A DNA stretch of 64,000 nucleotides. It comes from Echinostoma caproni. Its lineage: Eukaryota; Platyhelminthes; Trematoda; Plagiorchiida; Echinostomatidae. Of this stretch, positions 49,532 to 61,784 are shown piece after piece (the first letter of the stretch is position 1; each line of letters opens with the position of its first letter). The translations under genes and the position numbers were made by a program. The stretch is from assembly GCA_900618425.1 (NCBI GenBank), contig UZAN01039382.1:1-64000 (forward strand), in the 5' to 3' direction. The notes beneath the pieces were generated by a model that saw only the letters and a list, made by a program, of their open reading frames with translations, made no database searches and was not told where the DNA came from.

Positions 49532-50095
49532 GACCCAGATATCACGGATGATGTTTCAGTACGCATAAGGAAGGCTCGGTTGACGTTTACCAACTTGAGA
49601 CATCTGTGGTGCCGTCGCGCCATCCGGCTTAATGTGAAGGGTCGATTATATGCTGCAGCATTTAGGCCAGTCCTGCTCTACATACACTTGACCACTACGG
49701 GAGCAGAATACAAATAGATTTTCTGTGTTCGAACACCTCGGTCTACGCCGAACAGCACGAGTCTCGTGGAGAAACCGGCCAATAAATGCTGAGTTTAGGC
49801 GCAGAGTTTAAGGAAATTGCGGTCGATCCCCCGGAACACGTGGTCTACCTCCATGGCCTACGCCGTTTATCATGTGTTGCGCGTGTCACCAAATACGTTG
49901 CTAATGCGTACGTTGCTTGCCGAGGCAAGCAGTGGACGGAAAAAGTCAGGGGCGGTCAAACTAAGAGCTGTCATGAGGGTATGGAAATCTTAATCGGGGC
50001 ACATGGATTTCGGGAAGGCTCTCTGGATGGGGACACCGATATCATGGCAACCGATGGTTATAGACACTGAGTGATATGGTTGGATGTCACAGACA
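49532..50095 (+). pseudogene. non-LTR reverse transcriptase C-terminal relic (RTE-like)
   Basis: Translation from 49532 reads DPDITDDVSVRIRKARLTF, then TNLRHLWCRRAIRLNVKGR and LYAAAFRPVLLY. This matches the post-thumb region common in flatworm endonuclease/RT elements (ISIRIxKARxAFxNLRHLWRRRDIxLxxKGRVY..AVRSVLLYGxETW). After stops and shifts the frame at 49786-50070 continues with HLHGLRRLSCVARV (usual RLRWLGHVLRM), VRGGQTKSCHEGMEIL and a degenerate WL..L..M tail to about 50095. Everything upstream, including the catalytic RT core, is missing. The RTE-like label is by resemblance only. Confidence 0.75.
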
Positions 50096-50099
50096 TTGG

Positions 50100-51549
50100 T
50101 GCTTATGCACCTACTAATTATTCGTGCGACTGGAGCCTATATGAATTCCGTATCTTCTTTCCACTCGCTCTCAACATCCCATTCTTCATTCTGCTCTTTT
50201 ATCTAAATGGGCAGTTAAAAGACAGAAACCAAAACCGGGAAAAGAAAGGACTTGGTATTGGTTGTTAACACTCAAACTGAAATTGATTAGTTAGGTTGAC
50301 GGAAAATACATTTGATGCCATGCTGAATTAACACTCTCATGTGGACAATTAAAACCAAAGCTTTATAAAATGCTTTAATTATTACCCATTTAGCAAACAT
50401 GTGACCAGTAACGAAAGACAACTGCTATATATGAACTGGCTAACTGCAGAAGCTCACGTCCACATTGAAGTTGAAGCAAATTACAGTGATACACAAATAA
50501 CGCATGAGGTTGATCTAAAGTGGACATTCTATAGTCACACTTCACTCATGATCTTATCAAGCTTTATCCGGTATAACACGATACACGCCAAAGCTTGTGT
50601 CTATTATGATGTGATGACGTCGGTTATTATTTTGATACTTGTATTTACATCATTTAAACGGAATATTTAGCAGTGGTTCAAGCGAACCTAAGTAGTCTGC
50701 CCGTTTCTGTACAAAATGGTATCCTGAACTGCGATACTGTGTTTGCGATAACAGTTCATCAATCTCTGATAGAACTGACATTTCCAACAGCAGCAGGAAA
50801 AGCGGGGCTGTTAGCGATCTGCCTGTGACGAAATTGAGAGACCTCTAAATGTTTTTTTTTCGATTTACATAATATATCTCACTGGCTGGAGTATTACTGA
50901 CTGGCCAGTAATTTGATCAACTTAAAGCAGAGGTGCTCCAAGCTCAGTACAGTTGAAAACACTTTGCGTGAGTCATACAAATTGTCCCAGTTGGCAAACG
51001 AAGATTGATGAATCGTTCATAGCTTTATTCAGGAAAACGTTGATAGATGATTGGTGAATGAAGTCTAAAGAACAAAATAAATTATACATGGAATTAGAAA
51101 TGGATTTATGTAATTAACCAATTTACCCCATACAAAATCAACAAAGCACAAATTTCCACAAAAAATTACCCCCTTCCCAAATTCATCACGATAATGCTTC
51201 GAGTACTGTCCCCATATAAACGTGGCGTATGTTCGAATGAACTCGGCTTTCACGTGGACCCTGAGAACGTGACCCTAGACCCTAATATCTGGCATCTGTG
51301 ATTTGTTTTACACGCAAATAGATGACAAGCGCAAATCTGGAGCATACCATATGCACGTGATTCACTTCTTCTGACCCCAGTTCTATACTTCGTTCCTTTC
51401 TGGTCGTTCCTCTCTCATTCTCCCTTTCAGTCCATCTCTTCTGAAATCGACGTTTCCAATCCTAGCCAATAATTGCATTACAAAGTTTAGACACCTGTGA
51501 GACACTTTCTAACAAACCACAAGCTGAATCACAAATTATGCCAAATACA
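50100..51549. other. gene-less stretch
   Basis: No exon, RNA gene or repeat recognised. Confidence 0.45.
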
Positions 51550-51802
51550 GTGGTGGCGCAGTGGTTTAATCGCTGTCACAGGCGTGCTTTGGATTCTGCG
51601 GTCCGAGGTTCGAGTCCCGCCATCACCACCCAACTTTGGCGATAGACGGCTTCGTTGTCATCCGGTTCATTACCACACCTAACCTATCGGGGCCTTAAGT
51701 GGTTCGCCACTCAAACTCCTGGGGCTAGCGTACTGGTTTTCATCACTTAACAGCAGGTCCTAGTGACTGTGTGACTTTCCTCGTCGGATGTTCATCACAC
51801 AT
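51550..51802 (+). mobile_element. tRNA-derived SINE, copy 2
   Basis: The tRNA-like head starts GTGGTGGCGCAGTGGTTTAA (A box) and has a B box GGTTCGAGTCC at 51607-51617. The 5' GTGGTGG pairs with TCACCAC, as in an acceptor stem. The body matches the copy at 21379-21597 but retains an extra segment of about 35 bp (AAGTGGTTCGCCACTCAAAC region). An A-rich stretch follows the 3' end at about 51810. Confidence 0.88.
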
Positions 51803-54525
51803 AAGTATGATAAAAAAATAATTCATGAAGACTATACAATGAAGTATGATGTTTATTTTGTTTGAATTCATCTTCGAGCCTTTACACACGGATGTTATAT
51901 AAAAAAACTGCAATTTCAGACAGAATGGAGGGAGAGTCATATGTATGGGCCTAATGCAGAGAAAACACCAAACACTACGTGTTTGGGATATCATGATCAA
52001 AATTCATTTTTTTACATCATGCTTATGTGCACAAACGACTTGCTGTTGACTTCAGTTTTATAACTCGGATCACATTGAGCACAGTTCAGCCTTCACGAGT
52101 CGGATTCTGAGCGCCTCCGAAATCGTACTGTTTGGACATGAACTCATCGAACATATATGTTTGCCTTCCTCGTGTGCTTAAAGATGCACTAACAGAGAAT
52201 TATATGTAAAGGCAAGAAAAAACTATGGCTTGTAGAATACTTGCAGGCTACCTCGTGGCGTCCTTAACGTCATACAGCATTATATGAACGACACTGGTAA
52301 ACTTACGTACCAATTGGAATGAAGCGAACAGGAATGTAATATATAAGATGTGAAAGATGGCTTGAAAACTGACATGTACATTTAAAAGACTTTGGTGGAG
52401 CATTTGCTGATGTGATGCTAAATCAACCTTTCACTCATCTTTTCCATCACCATACCCCGATCGTTCACGATTAATCATTATTGTTTTCCATGATAGGAAA
52501 TTCATTCGATCTATTTAACTGATCAGTGTCCGAATGCGAAATCGATCCATATCCGCCGTCATTGTGTTGTGACTTTATCTAAATGTACTCTTCGACGTGC
52601 TATGTAATCACCCTCACCTCCATATGGCAGTTCAACAGTTTTCATGACTTTCACGCTTATTCCTATTTCTTATTAGGCGCACAACCTGTTATTCGTACAT
52701 TCCATCAGTCAATGTATGGACACTTCAGCTACATATTAGGCGCACTATGGTAGAGTTGATTGAGTGCACTGAGAAACAACGTAAAAATGTAAGATCATAC
52801 CTGACTGAGAACTGTCCAAGCATTCGAATGAGAGAAAGTGAACAAAATGCCAACATTATTCCAGCAGGCCCTTAATTCTTCCTGACTCCCTGGGACACAT
52901 ACAACACTAATTGACCGACAGTTATGAAACAGCAAAGGGTTGTCTGAAAAACATTTAGCGGGGAAGAGAGAGGACACAATTTGAAGGCTTTAAACCTTTG
53001 AAAGTAATACTCGATCGTTCAGAACAGTGAGAGTTCTTAGTGGTCTGTAAAATATGCAAAACCGGTTGGGTGCTTTAGGGGTAATCGTTTCTCTACCTTT
53101 ATAAGCTACTTAGTACGGGATAAAGTTAAAACATTTAGCTTACCGTGTCTCAGTAAGTACATTCAAACTGAATAAAATGAGTATAATCACTACAATTATT
53201 GACTTTTCAATATGCAGCTTAGAAACGCCATACTCGAGCATGCGTTTTAGATATTTATCCCAAATATACCCCTCTACTAACAAAATATTTCAAAAAGTAA
53301 ATTCCACTCAACTTTGTCTCACTTAGTAGCACCGCAACAGTGAAGTACATTTCAAATATATCTATCTTCGATCCATAACACAATGATTAAGATGAGCATT
53401 CTCGCAAAACTTTACTTCTCGTTGCCGATCAGAAATATTAGAAAAAGATACCCGGTTTTCTAATATATGAACGACTATAGATGACAGAATAGCTAGAACG
53501 TACACTTGATGAGCTGCAATTGCCGTAAGACGAGTCACGTGCTTCCAGGGTAATTTGGTCACCGTTGTTCTCAAAATACTGTTCATACTAGTTTCATTAA
53601 TCCAACGCTTACGACATTGTCTTCTATCACATTTCCACTTATCTTTACATACATTTTTATGGCTTCATGCAAGCGGAGTATTATGGCACACCCCTTGTCT
53701 CTTTAGATAAAAATTATAAGACACTATTAATTTATAATGTAGATCAACAAGGAGGAATAAATGACTTTTGTCACGTATCACTGAATGTAGTGTTCTTAAC
53801 GTAATGCCCCTATTTCAAAAGATATTTCATTTCTTGCCGAATACAATGACTGATCAATTGTTTGAACAAACAATGAGTCTTTATTTCGTATTATGTCTTT
53901 ATTATTCAGAAATCCACTGGGGGAGGGCTGTGAGAAGCGTTCTAAAGCATTCTACAGTATAAACGTGGTCTTTATCAAACAGAACATGCAATTTTGTCAG
54001 AAAAGCAAACACCAATCATGGAGCACGATTTCCTTCACCCAATCAAAAACATGAAGTCACTCCAAACGCTTAATCTATTGACAGGAATGCTAACTTTTGG
54101 AGAGAAATATATCCGTTAATTGCAACTATAATAAAAAAAAATGCAAACGGGTTATACACTAAAAAAAATTATTGCGTTTAGCAAACCCTGCTTCTTTAAA
54201 ACGCATGAATCCAATTCTGGATTTGCAAATTGCATGTCATTTAGTCTGCTGATGGAATACTAAAACACTCGGTTCTCCCACGCTTTGGGGAACTGTTTAT
54301 CCAGTTAGATCACAAACGTTTCATCACCAGCTGACCTGTCATTTTCAGTGCTCAAAGAGTGGCTCTTTTCCGCCCATTGTTCATCTTCATGGATTCATAC
54401 GGGCTTGACGTTTCTATTCGTGTGAGCGTTTTGTTTAATAAAATGATCCCAATGAAAAAAATCACTTGAGAGAAATGTATTGATATATAAGTTGTAATTT
54501 TGAAAATACAACGATGTCGGTATTG
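51803..54525. other. gene-less stretch
   Basis: No recognised exon, RNA gene or repeat pair in about 2.7 kb. Confidence 0.45.
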
Positions 54526-54581
54526 GTAAAATAAGCCGACGTTTCGGTTACCGTGGGTAACCTTTATCAAGGCGATTTTAC
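54526..54581 (-). ncRNA. hammerhead-ribozyme-like motif (variant core)
   Basis: Minus strand, 5' to 3': stem I outer strand GTAAAAT (pairs with ATTTTAC, 7 bp), internal loop C versus TT, stem I inner GCC/GGC, core TTGATAA plus one extra A, stem II GGTTACC-CAC-GGTAACC (7 perfect bp), then GAAACGTC ahead of GGC. Canonical hammerheads have CUGAUGA and GAAA; the ACGT after GAA is the self-complementary minimal stem III known from Penelope-like retroelements. The two core changes (C3 to U, G8 to A) fall on positions that pair with each other in known hammerhead structures. Self-cleavage is not shown. Confidence 0.6.
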
Positions 54582-57282
54582 AATCGATTTTTCGATACAT
54601 TCCGAACGTTGTTCAAATCTGACACTGAGAAATATATTGACTTGGGAAATTTACCAAAAATATTTGGTATCTCATAATAGTATTCTTTTTAAAGGTAACT
54701 TGTGAACCCGAGCAAATTCTGAACTGCTTCGGGGGTTCGATGTACCGAGAGTTTTTTTGATATTTTATTCTTTTTCCCATGTATTTATTATTTGCTAATG
54801 CCCTCATCTATTTGTAATTCCGAGTTTTATATCACGCCGTGGTGCGCTGTATGCACATTCCACAACAATACCCATGTAAATCGCCCCTCTCTCGGTCATA
54901 AGATCAATCACTGAATAGTTTGGAAAAGATAGCTTTTCATCAAATCCCTGCTAATGCATCAAACGTCTCTTTTCCGTGAATCTCAGACCGCGTTATTGTC
55001 AGTTTCCAATTCACAATCACTGTTTGAATTGTTCACTGATCACATCATTTCAAATCGGTTGCCCAAATTCAAGGATCCTGCCAGTCATATCGAAATTTCA
55101 GTTNATCTTTCTCTTTCCACATCCGTAATGTGCTGGGTAACTGTTTGTTATTCCAATTGTCGTCCTTTTTAAGTAACTGTTCCCGGCCCGTAGCCCAAAC
55201 AGTGCGTTTGAACTATTGACGTTCTTTTTTCTAATTGTCACTTCCGCGACGCTTCATTGTCAGTCAACACCAACTAGCTTGCCGTCATCCTTGTGTGACT
55301 CAATGTTTTCCGACATATAACATACTCCGCATTCAAGTGTTTCTATGTTGCCCAAAATAAATTTATACCGCCGATAACTCGAAACGCCAATTTCTCGGTT
55401 CAGAGCAAAGGAGTATGCAATGAGAATAAACAAGAGTTTATATACTTGTGCTGTGAATCACTTTGTTCCCACAACACGATTTTCTCCCAGTTCTCCCTTG
55501 CAACCATGCACTGCATTTGACTCCGTTCGAGAACGGCACACTGAAAGAATTGAACCGGCATTATATCAGTTGGTTATTATTTGTGTTGCACTAAGCGTTT
55601 AAACAGATTTACTAAAATAGTATTCAGTCTATCGCCAGAAAGGAGTATTTAGCCGAAGATTCAAAGCTATCGTCCGCGCTCGGGTTACAAACTTTGTTTT
55701 GTACTAAAGAAGTATATGAGAAAAATAGAAACCTCATTAAACGTTTGGATCAATATCTGAGACTTAAATAAACAGAACAGAAAGCTGTTTTCTAAACCAC
55801 GAATACGTTTTCACATAATATACGGACACACTCGTCATAGAAAGAAACACATGCATCCTTTGCTTGTAATAACTTATAAATGAAAACAGTGCCACTCAAA
55901 CGCTGGAGGATTGTTGCAAATTCCCTGTGTGTTGTGTCCTACCGGACGCATGCAGAACTATTTGATACGTTTTTATTTCATCCATTACTCTTTGGTAGAA
56001 GTTTAAACCCAAACATTTTGTACACCAGGTTTGCACATTTTTAGCATCTCGTCGGGTAACCTAAGTAGTCAGGAAGTTATTTGTACTTGAAAAAGTAACC
56101 CAGTGAACAACGTGAAGTCAGGCAGAAATCAGGCTAGCAGTGAATACAGTTGTTCGGAAAAGTTCGAAAATGTAAATCACAATGATCAGCCAATTACTGC
56201 TTTGTTCTTGGTCGTTCAGTCGACATCAGTGTGGCTAGCTTCAATCCAATTGCATGCATTCGGGCGAGTAAGGTTGGTCGGAATGTTCATCTACGGATTG
56301 TCTGTCTATGAGCTGCATCCTGGTGCGTTCGTACTATCATTCAATCTCCGTGCTCCCGCACCGCCGTAGCACAATACTTATATGTGATGATTGGAATGGA
56401 AGACGAATAACAAGCACAACCTTTTGGGTTTGTAGGAAAATACCATCGAAAATGTACAACTATGTGGAGACAAAAATGCTGTACTTCCATGAATTAGATC
56501 CGAATGAGGCACACTAGTATTACGTCATGAATCCCTTCTACTTGGGAACTTGCATGTCCATTTTAAGCATATATTTTACAAGGTTCGGGAGCAAGTCCTG
56601 GTCGAGAGACAGTCCTTTCCAATTACCGATCCCTTTAAGTTCCTCTTCTCCTTCACACATTATCGATGTAAGATACAGTACCAAAGTTTCCTCATTTTAT
56701 TAGCATGCGGATTGTAATCAGTCCGTGTCATAAGTTTAATACTGCGACTCTATAACAAACTAGTGATTAAATATTAGCTATGAACTGTGGTATTATTGGG
56801 CAGAAATACCCCTCGCGTACTACTATTCTGTTTCTCTGTTCAAACGTACTAATCGGAAGGTTTTTGATATGATTTTCCCCATACATTATCCATGCTGTCG
56901 TGGGCTGTATTTGTCGTTTCTTGTACGTTTACCTAATCCACCGAACGTTCTCCCCCGAGTTAATTCTGTTATTTGATTTGCCAGCATTAATCCAAGGAAT
57001 ACGTCCATTTACGATGCCTGGGGTAGACGCCAAACGTTTCAGTCGACGCTCATCTTGCTCAGTCAGGCTTTGGGATGACCCAATGAAATTCACTACTACT
57101 GGGATACTCCTAGAATACCGGTGCTGCCTAAAGGAGAATCGATCATTACTAACCAGAGTTACTGTACGATTATTATGGCATACATAAAAAAAGATATTTC
57201 ATTTTGAACACATCCCCGCAATTCTCGGCAGCACACAGGACTATGAATGGAACAGGCCGTAGTTATCATTCACTAAAAGAGA
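54582..57282. other. gene-less stretch with an ambiguous base
   Basis: No recognised gene. A single N is at 55104. Plus ORFs at 56.1-56.5 kb (88 and 69 codons) look unfamiliar. Confidence 0.45.
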
Positions 57283-57380
57283 TCTTGTTCATAATTGACC
57301 GTTGAACTAAACCGCCAATCGCGTTCTTTAGCGAAATACTCACAAATGTGAGTAGCACCTCACAACACTATTCGTGTTAC
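57283..57380 (+). repeat. dispersed repeat, copy 2
   Basis: Partner of 37334-37425, with the same central CTCACAAATGTGAGTAG palindrome (57339-57355) and the same flanking blocks in order. Divergence outside the palindrome suggests an old family. Confidence 0.65.
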
Positions 57381-59605
57381 TGTCCGCTAATATATTTCAA
57401 CACAGTAATCCTTCAGCCGTTACATGTCTATACAGTCTTGTGTATATAGTATTCTATTATATGTAACAGTTCCAATCACACGCTTGTAATATCTAAAAGT
57501 CTTTTCCAATGAAATTAGTTGTTTGCAATACGTCAGTTTCGGTTAATATTGCAAACTTCCACATCCGTCCAGGATGGGATAAAATATGGTAGACCAGAGA
57601 ATAGCCGATAGGTTGGCCGCTCTATGCTATATTATATTTATCACATAAATAGGAAGCCAAGGAAATTGGTACTTCTTTTACCATAGCATTATTCGATAAC
57701 TTTTAATCATATTTTCCTTTTTTTATTAAAGATATTGATGAAATCTTGCTTTGAACTGTTACACTCAATAAGTACACTAAAAATGAAAAATGCTTATTGT
57801 TGTTTGTACAAAGGTATGGCAGATACGGTAAAAAATTATAAGGGATGAGATGGTAAACTTGAGTTGCAATGGGAGCAATATCTGATGGACCAGTTTGTTT
57901 GCGGTTGATTTCACAAATGACTGTAATTTTTGGTGAGCATCACAGGACATTATATGCTTAGTAATGAACGTATTATAATCATTTTGATATGGTGAACAAA
58001 AACTAGAAACGTGTTTCTTTGCAGTTTGATATAACCACTCTGTAAGTTCACGTGTCCATAAATGAATCGGTCCTTGCTGACCACAATCACGAACGTTGGG
58101 ACGTTATGTCGCCTCAGGCGAAAACCATGGGAGTTTAAATCGGGGTATCAGAAAGTGTTCTTCAACAGCTTTCTTTCGTTAGATAAAAACACCTTCGGAT
58201 AAAAGATTCCTGGGTACGGAACTTGAAATAATTCGCTCGTACAAAATAATGGGGCTGTGCACAACACATTAGAATCGGAATTTCCATCGCAGAAAGGATG
58301 GGCTTATTATCTGTTTGTACCTGCCTGAGTGTTCAGTCACCTTTGATGATGTCTTGTTATTTTTTCAACAAGACAATCGGTTTCTTTGTCATCAATTTGA
58401 CGCACCGTGTTAGAACCAGCTGAGAAGCTGACCACACCCACCCGGTAATGCAGTTCACACACACATACATACAGAAGAATATGCTTGCTTTGTCGTCAAT
58501 TTTGTCTCGAGTCACACAACCCTGCTTGTCTGAAGTCTGTTTCCCATGATTCGGGTATATCGTCTGGTTTGAGGGCAGCCTATAATTAAATCGGCCGAAC
58601 ACAGGTAAATCTGTGGAGTGGTAAACAGACCCGGGTGTTTTGCTCAAACAAAGTAGACATAGGTCATATTTTTTCATATTGGATTGATGGATTTTTTCCC
58701 TAAATAGAAACGGCCAGAAAATGACTCGTCAGTGTTTTTAGTGCTTTTCTCCATGAAGATACACAAACGAAAGACATTGTGTATTGTGTTCGTTTATTGT
58801 TCTCACCTGAACTTGATAGTGGTAAACGTTCACTTCTTTTTTCAAACCAAAGCTAATCCTCATATGATAGTTTGAACAAATTCCTGAATCCAACCCACTG
58901 AATCGAAAGATTCTATGGTGCTGTAAGAAAACCGGTGTCACGAGATGTTAGGATTTTCCTAAACCTTTTCAATCACTGACGTAGGACAAGCTTGTAAATG
59001 AATGACACACTGGATTGGTCAGTCACAGCGAACAAACCTGTGCATGTGAAACAAAAATTACCGAAAAAAAAATGCCCATGCTCACAGAAACTGGATCGAT
59101 TTCACCAACAACGTTTGCGCGAATAGAATGGGACGTTTAAATCGCATACACGAGGTTTCATTAATTGCCGGGAGTTTAGCATTGTGGTTGCATAACAGTG
59201 GTGTGAAAGACGGAATAGATTCAAATGTGATCGCCAATTCCTCGGTTTTCGGTTTCGCCATCAACTGCCCCGAACAACTTTGAAGTTTGTTCAGTTAGTG
59301 ATTATGAAATCCGATGCTTCGCTCTGCCTGTGTAAGAGTCTTTGCAACATAGAAACTGTGTAGGAGACAGAGTCCGTTGTCCCACCATGTTTACAGTGGT
59401 CCGGATCCGTTTTCCGAGTAGTGGGTATGAGTTAAGAAAGTGCGCATATGCGGTTCGCCGCTGACTTCAACATTTGGTGAAAATCATTCAAATCGTGGTC
59501 ATCTTTGAAAGCAAGCTTTGTGCAGACGACGACCTCTTGGCAACAACTGTTATTAGGGTTACCTTCTGGAACTTGTATGCTGTTTTTTTGTTCTGAGTCA
59601 TTTGA
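57381..59605. other. gene-less stretch
   Basis: No recognised gene. A 106-codon minus ORF at 58357-58677 has no family resemblance. A small palindrome GTCTTGTT...AACAAGAC lies at about 58353-58376. Confidence 0.45.
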
Positions 59606-59670
59606 TTGCAATACTTGTCTTCAGATCGGTTACCCATGATAACCGAAACGTCGGCTAATACAATGCTTTG
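59606..59670 (+). ncRNA. decayed hammerhead-like motif, second copy
   Basis: Plus strand has GGTTA-CCCATGA-TAACC (59628-59644) directly followed by GAAACGTC (59645-59652) and GGC, as in the motif at 54.55 kb. The upstream GTC can pair with GGC, and ATTG can pair with CAAT further out. The core segment reads TTCAGATC where the other copy has TTGATAAA, so this one is degenerate. Homology continues about 30 bp downstream (CCAACATCGCTGCG versus CCGACATCGTTGTA). Confidence 0.5.
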
Positions 59671-61180
59671 CCAACATCGCTGCGTTATGAACATTATAAC
59701 ATTAACAATACAATCACTCGCTCTTTTAACTCATAACAGTCGTGTTAGTCATCCAAACTCAAATAATAATTAAATCTGGATTCCTTGATAAATTGCTCTG
59801 GCTAGTAACAGAAAATGGGTTAAAATGACATCCATGGCATATTCCTCAAGCAGCATCATCCACGCTGGTATATGCTGAGACTGGAGATGATGTAAGCTCA
59901 ACCGTTCCTCATTCGGTGAAAATGGGGCACTCCATGTACATTTATTCCGTGATCTACGCCTGTATTTGGCGAGACTGACCACACACCTTAAGAGCACCAA
60001 TATTTCAGATGTTAACCACCTGGGAGACAGCACCTGTACCATGAAGCATTAGCTGTGTGTTCACCAAAAGTGGTTTCAAACAATCGAACTTTGTTGGCTG
60101 AATGAGGGTAAAATCGATCGTGCACATGATGACACTATAATATTGTGAAGTTTGCGTAGTTAATCCGAGCGTCGCATCAATTAGGAGTGAGCTGGGAGTA
60201 TATGCAATTCACACGATCAATATCCCCTTCTGGTTGACCTTCTTACATTTTATATACATGAAATGAAAATAAATTTACTGAAAACATAAGTTCGCATTAG
60301 CTACGTGTTCCTAACCAAGGATCGTTTTACCTGATTCTAAAATATAGTTCGGTTTATAATGTTCTGCAAATGATGTGTCAGAAAACAAGCATCATCTGTG
60401 TGTGGTTGTGTGCATCATGTATAACACCTGAATTAGGGTTATGTTGCATGGGCCGATCGCCAACATAGACAACGGAATTTCACAGACGGTGTTCGGTCGC
60501 AGTTATAATTGCGATTGCTGCGGTGGTTACAATACTACTCAGGCCACGTTTAGAAAACAGTCTCTGGTCGTGTAGACCAGACGGATGGATTCTCTGTGCA
60601 ACCGAAATCCATTAAGAGAGTGATAACTGCAGTCATCGTGATCCCGATCGTTTGAGTTAACGCAATCGGGTTGAAGTCTGGTGGTTCTATCGGTTATGAG
60701 AGTAATGAAGGATTTTGTTCAATTTCGAAGGATAAATTCGTCGTGTGTATGGCAAATGAAGCGTAAACTGAAAAGCTAGAAGGCATTAGACAACTGTTTC
60801 AGTCCCCAGCTGTTTTATCCCCAGTTGGTTTTATTGGTCTACGCCCAATGAGGTAGCTTAAAAAATGTATTTACTTTAACTACGAAAGAAGCACTTGGTT
60901 CTGCAGCCTGACCCGGCTTTCTGACTAACTAACTCTCCGCTCTTATCTCCTATGAATGAAATGGAAATATAAAAATTCATCTTTCTCACTGTCATGAACA
61001 TTGCCTCTTGTTCAATTGACCCAAAGTTAAAGTCAAAGTTTTCTTATGGGAATAGCTTACAAGCTGGTGCTTCTCTTGTCCCATAGGATATTTACACAGA
61101 TGAATCGTTACACATCGAAAAAAGGAGTCGCATAGAGATCCGGGTAGGAGATAGAGAATGTAGGCTACAGTGAATCCCGT
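59671..61180. other. gene-less stretch
   Basis: A 90-codon minus ORF at 59770-60042 is unrecognised. No Penelope RT block is found next to the hammerhead-like motif in this interval. Confidence 0.4.
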
Positions 61181-61186
61181 TTGCCT

Positions 61187-61784
61187 TTAGTGTACGGAAT
61201 GTGAGGGTGCCAAGATTTTGTCGAGTCTCTGCTTGAAAGATTCAATAGTGGGTGCACAAACGACATAAGATGGAAGGGCGTTCCAAGAACTGCATACTCT
61301 GATAGCAAAAGACTGGTGCCGGTAATCCAGTCGAGACTTTGGAATCAGTAGGTTGAAACGGCCTACATTGTTCGATAGCATGAGAAGCGATCGACACGGA
61401 TGGTTTGGGTTCTGCAGGATTTGATACGTCAAAATCAGGTCTCCTCGAGTTCGGCGGTACTGAGCAGAATATAGTCCCAATGATCGCAATCTCTCCTCGT
61501 ATGACACGTAGTGGAGTCCTTTGACCATATTGATGGCCATCCTTTGTGGACGCTCAGGCATCTTGCGATCACGTTGAGGCCATGGACTCCAAGCTTGGAT
61601 GACGTACTCTGTATAGGGTCGAATGTATGCTGATAGCAAACGTGGGAATAGTGATGATTCAAACCGGTCAAAGACTCGCCGAAATAAGCCGACATTCTTC
61701 ATAGCAGCAGACGAAACAGCACTGTTTCTCATCTTTCTGTCCGATTCAGAATATTCATTAGACGGAAAATCCCTTTTGAGTCAT
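61187..61784 (-). pseudogene. non-LTR retrotransposon RT C-terminus, 5'-truncated
   Basis: The minus frame of 181 codons from Met 61732, open upstream to about 61784, encodes LFPRLLSAYIRPYTEYVIQAW, WPQRDRKMPERPQRMAINMVKGLHYVSYEERLRSLGLYS, YRRTRGDLILTYQIL, then FAIRVCSSWNALPSYVVCAP and IESFKQRLDKIL to a natural stop. This is the RT C-terminal extension of jockey/CR1-type elements; the catalytic core is absent because of 5' truncation. The frame is uninterrupted, so the copy is younger than its relative at 42.9-45.3 kb, with which it shares TCTTGCGATCACGT and GCTGATAGCAAACG at almost the same spacing (68 and 67 bp). Confidence 0.88.
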
